From an uncultured Eubacterium sp. (GTDB lineage Bacteria > Bacillota > Clostridia > Lachnospirales > Lachnospiraceae), in the NCBI GenBank assembly GCA_905236295.1, contig CAJOQF010000220.1:1-8246 (forward strand): DNA of 8,246 bases. Reading direction: 5' to 3'. Both the position numbers and the translations under genes were made by a program. Under the pieces are notes generated by a model, which saw only the letters and a list, made by a program, of their open reading frames with translations, had not been told where the DNA came from and did not search any database. Below, piece after piece: positions 4,973 through 8,246 of the stretch (the first letter of the stretch is position 1; each line of letters opens with the position of its first letter).

Positions 4973-6550
4973 ATGGTTAATATAATTGGAGCGGGTCTTG
5001 CCGGATTGTCGGCAGCCATAACCCTTGCAAAAAACAATATAGCTTCAAATCTCATATCGGTGTACCCGTCCGAGCGGGCACAGTCGGTTCTCGCCCAGGG
5101 AGGAATAAACGGCGCGTTAAATACCATGGGTGAGGAAGACGAGCCGACGAATCATTTCAACGACACGATGCACGCCGGAGTTGACATAGCAGATCCCAAG
5201 GCTGTGCGCGGGCTTACACAGACTGCGCCCGAGATACTTCGATTTTTAAGTGGCATAGGCGTTGCGTTTAATATGTCAAACGAGGAGATCGTCCAGAGAA
5301 ATTTTGGCGGACAGAAGAAGAAGCGAACAGCCTACGCAAGGAGCAGCACCGGGAAGATCCTCATGACGGCACTTATAGATGAAGCAAGAAAATATGAAGA
5401 CAAGGGACTTATAATCAGATATCCAAACCATGAATTATTAAGGCTTATACTTGATGAGAAAAATTCATCCTGTCGCGGAGTTGTAATAAAAGACACATAC
5501 ACACGGAAAATCATGAATTTTTACGGGACGATAATACTTTGTCTTGGCGGCATGAACGGTATGTTTCCGGAGAGAACCACAGGCACTACCGCCAATACCG
5601 CAAATGCACTCGCGACCATGTTTTCGCAGGGGCTTCGTCTAGGAAATCTCGAGATGATACAGTACCATCCGACGACCATAGGCATTACGGGAAAGAGATG
5701 CCTTATCTCCGAGGCTGCCAGAGGTGAGGGTGGACGGCTCTGCGTTATGCGTGATGACAAGCCGTGGTATTTTATGGAAGAAAAATACCCTGAGCTTAAG
5801 AATCTGATGCCGAGAGATGTGGTGTCGCGGGAAATGTATTTTGTTGTCAGACAACCTGACACGGGAAATCAGGTCTATCTCGATATGAGAGGACTTGATG
5901 AAAGTACGTGGGAGAGTAAGCTTCCGGATCTCAGAGAGGAGATAATCTATTACATGTCCTTGGATCCCAAGACGGAGCTCATTCCGGTTGAGCCGGGCAT
6001 CCACTATTTTATGGGAGGTATCGATGTTGATGTAGATCATCGCACAAATATAGAAAACCTCTATGCTGCAGGCGAGTGCTGCAATCAGTATCACGGCGCA
6101 AACAGGCTCGGCGGCAATTCCACCATGGGAGCAATCTACGGGGGACGTGTTGCAGCAGAGCATATAATGGAAGTGTCAGATAGTTATAAATCGGATTCGG
6201 GGGATGAGGTATCAACAGGTCTCGAAGAATCGGGAGTTCAAGATACTGCTTCTTCATTGCTCTGCGAGAGACTTGGAAGCATACTCTACGAAGCGATTGG
6301 GATAGTGCGTGATGAAGCGGGGCTTAAAACCGGTTTGGACAGGGTGGAGTCGCTTGAAAAAGAGAGAGAGTATAGCGCTCTTGAGAAAGCGAGATTTGCT
6401 CTGGCAAAGGCGATTATACAGTCTGCCATATTCAGAAAAGAAAGTCGTGGGGCGCATTACCGTTCGGACTATCCTGACAGGGATGAAGATCAGAGAAAAC
6501 CAACCATAGCAGAGATAACAGGCGGAGCTATAAAAATATCATACAAATAA
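4973..6550 (+). CDS. frdA: Fumarate reductase/succinate dehydrogenase flavoprotein subunit
   Basis: FAD-containing catalytic subunit that interconverts fumarate and succinate on the cytoplasmic face. The 525-residue product starts with the dinucleotide fold (IIGAGLAGLSAA, 4-15). Expected active-site positions are present: His232 in YHPTT, Arg281 in MPRDVVS (the proton-shuttling arginine), His344 in GIHYFMGGI and Arg378 in HGANRLGGN. FGGQKKKRTAYA (111-122) and RGEGGRL (250-256) are also conserved, and SRGAHYRSDYP (491-501) marks the C-terminal region. At the position of the histidine that covalently holds FAD (RSHSV in Bacillus SdhA) this protein has Gln37 in RAQSV, so FAD is probably bound non-covalently. 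L-aspartate oxidase also lacks that His, but the flanking subunits and the FGG...RT block favour Frd/Sdh. AAGGGA at 4961-4966 supports the ATG. It is somewhat shorter than typical members, mostly at the C terminus. Whether it mainly reduces fumarate or oxidises succinate cannot be read; fumarate reduction is likelier in an anaerobe. Confidence 0.93.
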   Translation: MVNIIGAGLAGLSAAITLAKNNIASNLISVYPSERAQSVLAQGGINGALNTMGEEDEPTNHFNDTMHAGVDIADPKAVRGLTQTAPEILRFLSGIGVAFNMSNEEIVQRNFGGQKKKRTAYARSSTGKILMTALIDEARKYEDKGLIIRYPNHELLRLILDEKNSSCRGVVIKDTYTRKIMNFYGTIILCLGGMNGMFPERTTGTTANTANALATMFSQGLRLGNLEMIQYHPTTIGITGKRCLISEAARGEGGRLCVMRDDKPWYFMEEKYPELKNLMPRDVVSREMYFVVRQPDTGNQVYLDMRGLDESTWESKLPDLREEIIYYMSLDPKTELIPVEPGIHYFMGGIDVDVDHRTNIENLYAAGECCNQYHGANRLGGNSTMGAIYGGRVAAEHIMEVSDSYKSDSGDEVSTGLEESGVQDTASSLLCERLGSILYEAIGIVRDEAGLKTGLDRVESLEKEREYSALEKARFALAKAIIQSAIFRKESRGAHYRSDYPDRDEDQRKPTIAEITGGAIKISYK

Positions 6551-6551
6551 T

Positions 6552-7259
6552 ATGAAGATAATGATAAATATTTTGAGACATCTGGCGGGTGAGGATGACT
6601 CGTTCTGGCAGAAAATCGAATATGAGACGGATGAAAAAAATGAGACGGTTCATTCTGCTCTTGCGCGTATCAATAAGCTTGCCGAAGAAGGAATCTGTGA
6701 TACAGAGGGAAGAAAAGTCGATGCGATCATGTGGGAGAGCAGTTGTCTCCAAAAAAAATGCGGTGCCTGCGCGATGGTGATAGACGGAGAGCCGAAGCTG
6801 GCCTGCGATGCTTTTCTTAAGGATTATGATGGGACGATAACGATAGAGCCGCTTAAGAAATTTCCGATCATCTGTGATCTGATCGTAGATAGAAGCATTA
6901 TGCGCGAAAATCTTCAACAGATGAAAATCTGGCTTGAGGACTCCGTAAAGATCCGTGAAAAAAAAATTGATGATGTCTACGATTCAAGCAGATGTCTTCA
7001 GTGCGGACTCTGTCTCGAAGTCTGCCCGAATTTCTGCCCGGGCGACAGCTTTTTCGGGGCAGCAGCCATCATCCCTACCACCAGACTCTTGTCTTCAATC
7101 GAGCCCGGTAAACGGGATGAACTAAGAAAGCTCTACAGGAAGCATGTTTATTCGGGCTGCGGCAAATCCCTTGCATGTATGGATGTTTGCCCTGCGGGGA
7201 TAGAGACAGACCGACTGCTCTCGACGTCAAACTTTATATCGATGTGGAAGAGAAAGTGA
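6552..7259 (+). CDS. frdB: Fumarate reductase/succinate dehydrogenase iron-sulfur subunit
   Basis: Electron-transfer subunit linking the flavoprotein to the cytochrome b. The 235-residue product has a ferredoxin-like N-terminal domain with the [2Fe-2S] ligands Cys65, Cys70, Cys73 and Cys85. Its C-terminal domain has CLQCGLCLEVCP (Cys148, 151, 154, 158) and CGKSLACMDVCP (Cys203, 209, 213), the standard set for one [4Fe-4S] and one [3Fe-4S] cluster. The CLxxxCGACAMVI form resembles the Bacillus/Wolinella menaquinone-linked enzymes more than the E. coli SCREGICGSC form. An extra Cys162 follows the first motif (CPNFCPGD). The ATG is one base after the frdA stop; the nearest purine-rich site, GGCGGAG at 6522-6528, is too far, so start by translational coupling is likely. 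An ATG at codon 4 (6561) is an alternative start. A probable terminator begins in the stop codon. Confidence 0.93.
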   Translation: MKIMINILRHLAGEDDSFWQKIEYETDEKNETVHSALARINKLAEEGICDTEGRKVDAIMWESSCLQKKCGACAMVIDGEPKLACDAFLKDYDGTITIEPLKKFPIICDLIVDRSIMRENLQQMKIWLEDSVKIREKKIDDVYDSSRCLQCGLCLEVCPNFCPGDSFFGAAAIIPTTRLLSSIEPGKRDELRKLYRKHVYSGCGKSLACMDVCPAGIETDRLLSTSNFISMWKRK

Positions 7260-7290
7260 CGGGTTTGAGTGTTTTCTTCCTGTCTTTTTT
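7258..7290 (+). terminator. Probable terminator of the fumarate reductase operon
   Basis: GACGGG (7258-7263) pairs with CCTGTC (7279-7284) through one G-U wobble, with a 15-base loop, and is followed by six T (7285-7290). The left arm starts within the frdB stop codon. The stem is short, so this is a moderate call. A weaker 5-base stem ATGCA/TGCAT lies just downstream (7298-7315). Confidence 0.5.
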
Positions 7291-7315
7291 CTCACTCATG
7301 CACTTAGTCATGCAT

Positions 7316-7744
7316 TTAAGAGTCCCATTCACCAACGGTTACACAATCTATTTCTTTAAACTGTTTAAGCTGTATGTCATTTGTGAGAAACAGATCACAC
7401 CCTCTTAAACAAGCAACAGCAAGTTGCAAGCAATCCATTGTCTTAAAATGTTCGTAATCTGCTCGGATTTTTGAAGCTTTTTTCGCAATATCAAGTGTAA
7501 TCGGTATCAGTTCAATATCATTTTCACTCACAAACTCAAAAAAGACATCAATCTTTTCGATATTATTTGTTTTATAAGGATAAACCAAGTATTCTTCACA
7601 AGTTATAGTAGATGAGATCATTGGCTTCCCCTCTGATAAAAGCTGTTCAAATATTGTTTTTGTTGTCTGTCCGAAGTTGACATCATCATCCAAGAAATAA
7701 ATAAAAGGTGCTGTGTCAACAAACACTTTTTTATAATCTATCAT
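7316..7744 (-). CDS. vapC: PIN-domain ribonuclease toxin, VapC-type
   Basis: Toxin half of a type II toxin-antitoxin pair; VapC proteins are metal-dependent endoribonucleases, often cutting tRNA or rRNA. The 142-residue product is one PIN domain with its acidic residues in order: Asp10 in VFVDTAPFIYFLD, Glu50 in ITCEEYL, Asp104 in TMDCLQLAVA and Asp123 in FLTNDIQL. All four catalytic positions appear intact. The ATG (7744) overlaps the end of the antitoxin gene by 14 bases, with AGGAG at 7759-7755, so the pair is translationally coupled in antitoxin-toxin order. The RNA target cannot be inferred. The gene looks more AT-rich than the frd operon by eye, in keeping with a mobile accessory module. 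No clear terminator follows on this strand. Confidence 0.88.
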   Translation of the reverse strand: MIDYKKVFVDTAPFIYFLDDDVNFGQTTKTIFEQLLSEGKPMISSTITCEEYLVYPYKTNNIEKIDVFFEFVSENDIELIPITLDIAKKASKIRADYEHFKTMDCLQLAVACLRGCDLFLTNDIQLKQFKEIDCVTVGEWDS

Positions 7745-7958
7745 TTGAACGAAGCTCCTTTATGTATTCGCCAGCATCGGTAGTAAACATTTTTTCACCT
7801 CTGCCCATATATCTGCTTAAGTCAATGTCCTTTCCTTTTGCCTGAGGCTTCACAATATCAAGAACGGTTATTAAAACCTGCTGACCAGCGGTTAATCCCA
7901 TTTCTTCATCCATAACAATATGAGAACCATTGAAATGTCCCTTTGCCGTTGATAACAT
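7731..7958 (-). CDS. Antitoxin of the VapBC-type pair
   Basis: Small protein of 75 residues placed directly before the PIN toxin, overlapping it by 14 bases, so most likely its antitoxin. The N-terminal half (about 1-36), with GHFNGSHIVMDEEMGLTAGQQVLITVLD, has the short-strand pattern of small beta-barrel antitoxins that start with a phrase like 'GxFxGxxIVxDE', similar to AbrB-like or DUF104-like families; I cannot choose between them. The polar C-terminal half, with a YMGRGEKMF segment and KELRSNDRL, is the usual toxin-binding tail. I chose the ATG at 7958 because AAGGGA (7974-7969) lies 10 bases upstream; the in-frame GTG at 7967 is only one base from that site. A strong promoter with a palindrome over its -35 suggests autorepression. 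Confidence 0.82.
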   Translation of the reverse strand: MLSTAKGHFNGSHIVMDEEMGLTAGQQVLITVLDIVKPQAKGKDIDLSRYMGRGEKMFTTDAGEYIKELRSNDRL

Positions 7959-7994
7959 TGTAATCACATCCCTTCGATAACTCTTATTAGACCC

Positions 7995-8022
7995 ATTATA
8001 TCATCATCACTTCTAATTTCAA
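7995..8022 (-). promoter_or_regulatory. Promoter of the toxin-antitoxin operon
   Basis: On the minus strand TTGAAA (8022-8017), a 16-base spacer and a consensus TATAAT (8000-7995) preceded by TG form a strong housekeeping promoter. A start near 7988 leaves a short leader of about 30 bases with the AAGGGA ribosome binding site. Confidence 0.7.
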
Positions 8023-8028
8023 TGAAAT
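8016..8028. repeat. 13-base palindrome over the toxin-antitoxin -35
   Basis: ATTTCA-A-TGAAAT is a perfect palindrome around one central base and covers the -35 element of the vapBC-type promoter. Its place fits an operator for the antitoxin or the antitoxin-toxin complex, by analogy with other type II systems. Confidence 0.45.
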
Positions 8029-8056
8029 ATTATTAATAAACAGTAAAAAAAGATTC

Positions 8057-8090
8057 CGGAAGCCTTGTTGTATGGTAATCGCGGAAGCCT
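8057..8090. repeat. Short direct repeat CGGAAGCCT
   Basis: CGGAAGCCT occurs at 8057-8065 and again at 8082-8090, 25 bases apart, in non-coding DNA upstream of the toxin-antitoxin promoter. Two short copies only; no function is assigned. Confidence 0.5.
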
Positions 8091-8152
8091 ACTTTTATGC
8101 CATTTTTTCTTCGGTTTTAGCCGAAATCAACTCTTTACACGTGAGTCATGAG

Positions 8153-8189
8153 AAAAGCGCTTCAAATATTTAAAAAAAGTGCTTCAAAT
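8153..8189. repeat. 15-base direct repeat, 22-base period
   Basis: AAAAGCGCTTCAAAT (8153-8167) and AAAAGTGCTTCAAAT (8175-8189) differ at one base and lie 22 bases apart, about two helical turns. They stand in the non-coding stretch 8023-8206, where I see no convincing gene. A small hairpin TTCGG/CCGAA at about 8110-8125 and a TGCTC/GAGCA stem at 8191-8205 are nearby. Confidence 0.6.
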
Positions 8190-8206
8190 CTGCTCATTCA
8201 GAGCAT

Positions 8207-8246
8207 AAAAAAATCCCCGAAAACTTTGAAAAATCAACGTTTCCGG
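8207..8246 (-). terminator. Terminator of a minus-strand gene beyond the right edge
   Basis: Read on the minus strand, CCGGAAAC (8246-8239) pairs with GTTTTCGG (8224-8217) with one G-U wobble. An inner TTGA/TCAA stem lies between the arms, and GGA then seven T (8213-8207) follow. This is a good intrinsic terminator shape. It implies a gene on the minus strand ending just outside the window. The stem may extend past the edge. Confidence 0.7.

Noticed and set aside
5639..6163. A 174-codon open frame on the minus strand inside frdA
   Set aside because: It mirrors the conserved His232 to Arg378 region of the flavoprotein; no recognisable domain and no start signal.
4973..6550. L-aspartate oxidase (NadB) as the identity of the flavoprotein
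   Set aside because: NadB also lacks the covalent-FAD His, but this gene has the Frd/Sdh FGG...RT block and sits between a membrane anchor and a three-cluster iron-sulfur subunit; no nadA or nadC lies nearby.
7959..7967. GTG at 7967 as the antitoxin start
   Set aside because: The AAGGGA site would be one base away, too close for initiation; the ATG at 7958 has a workable spacing of ten bases.
8051..8206. CRISPR array or small RNA gene
   Set aside because: Only two copies each of unrelated 9- and 15-base repeats with unequal periods, and no repeat-spacer pattern. A weak hairpin with a T run at 8044-8050 on the minus strand has too short a stem and no clear promoter of its own.

Overview
The window looks like chromosomal DNA of an anaerobic, low-to-moderate GC Firmicute of the class Clostridia, plausibly a Lachnospiraceae relative. 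This rests on strong AGGAGG-type ribosome binding sites, a sigma factor/DUF4179-type anti-sigma pair, a Bacillus/Wolinella-style C-A-B order for a fumarate reductase/succinate dehydrogenase, and protein sequences resembling gut or rumen clostridial homologues. The taxonomic call is inference from memory of families; no search was run.

Layout. (1) 1-1773, plus strand: the 3' part of a gene for a membrane-anchored type B carboxylesterase; the frame is open at the left edge. (2) 1854-2420, plus strand: a SatP/YaaH acetate-succinate permease with its own promoter and a strong hairpin terminator at 2444-2492. (3) 2507-4185, minus strand: a translationally coupled ECF sigma factor and a single-pass membrane anti-sigma factor that converge on satP. 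(4) 4186-4393: a divergent control region packed with dyads, containing a candidate autoregulatory ECF promoter (minus) and a housekeeping extended -10 promoter (plus). (5) 4394-7259, plus strand: a complete three-gene quinone-linked fumarate reductase/succinate dehydrogenase operon (cytochrome b, flavoprotein, iron-sulfur protein), ending in a probable terminator. (6) 7316-7958, minus strand: a vapBC-type toxin-antitoxin pair with a strong promoter. (7) 7959-8246: non-coding DNA with direct repeats and, at the right edge, a minus-strand terminator belonging to a gene outside the window.

How the genes may fit together. The Frd/Sdh complex interconverts fumarate and succinate at the membrane with a menaquinone-type quinone; in a fermenting anaerobe the likely direction is fumarate reduction. 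SatP can move acetate and succinate, the expected end products, so the two are metabolically compatible neighbours. The ECF/anti-sigma pair lies between them and shares a 208-bp control region with the frd operon, so a regulatory link is possible but unproven. The esterase and the toxin-antitoxin pair look unrelated.

The points most worth a second look are: a Gln at the position of the covalent-FAD histidine in the flavoprotein; a near-symmetric TGAACC...CG...GGTTCA element that reads as an ECF promoter on one strand and nearly so on the other; a chain of short palindromes in the sigma-factor leader; and a near-perfect internal Shine-Dalgarno plus ATG inside the anti-sigma gene. No wholly new system was recognised.
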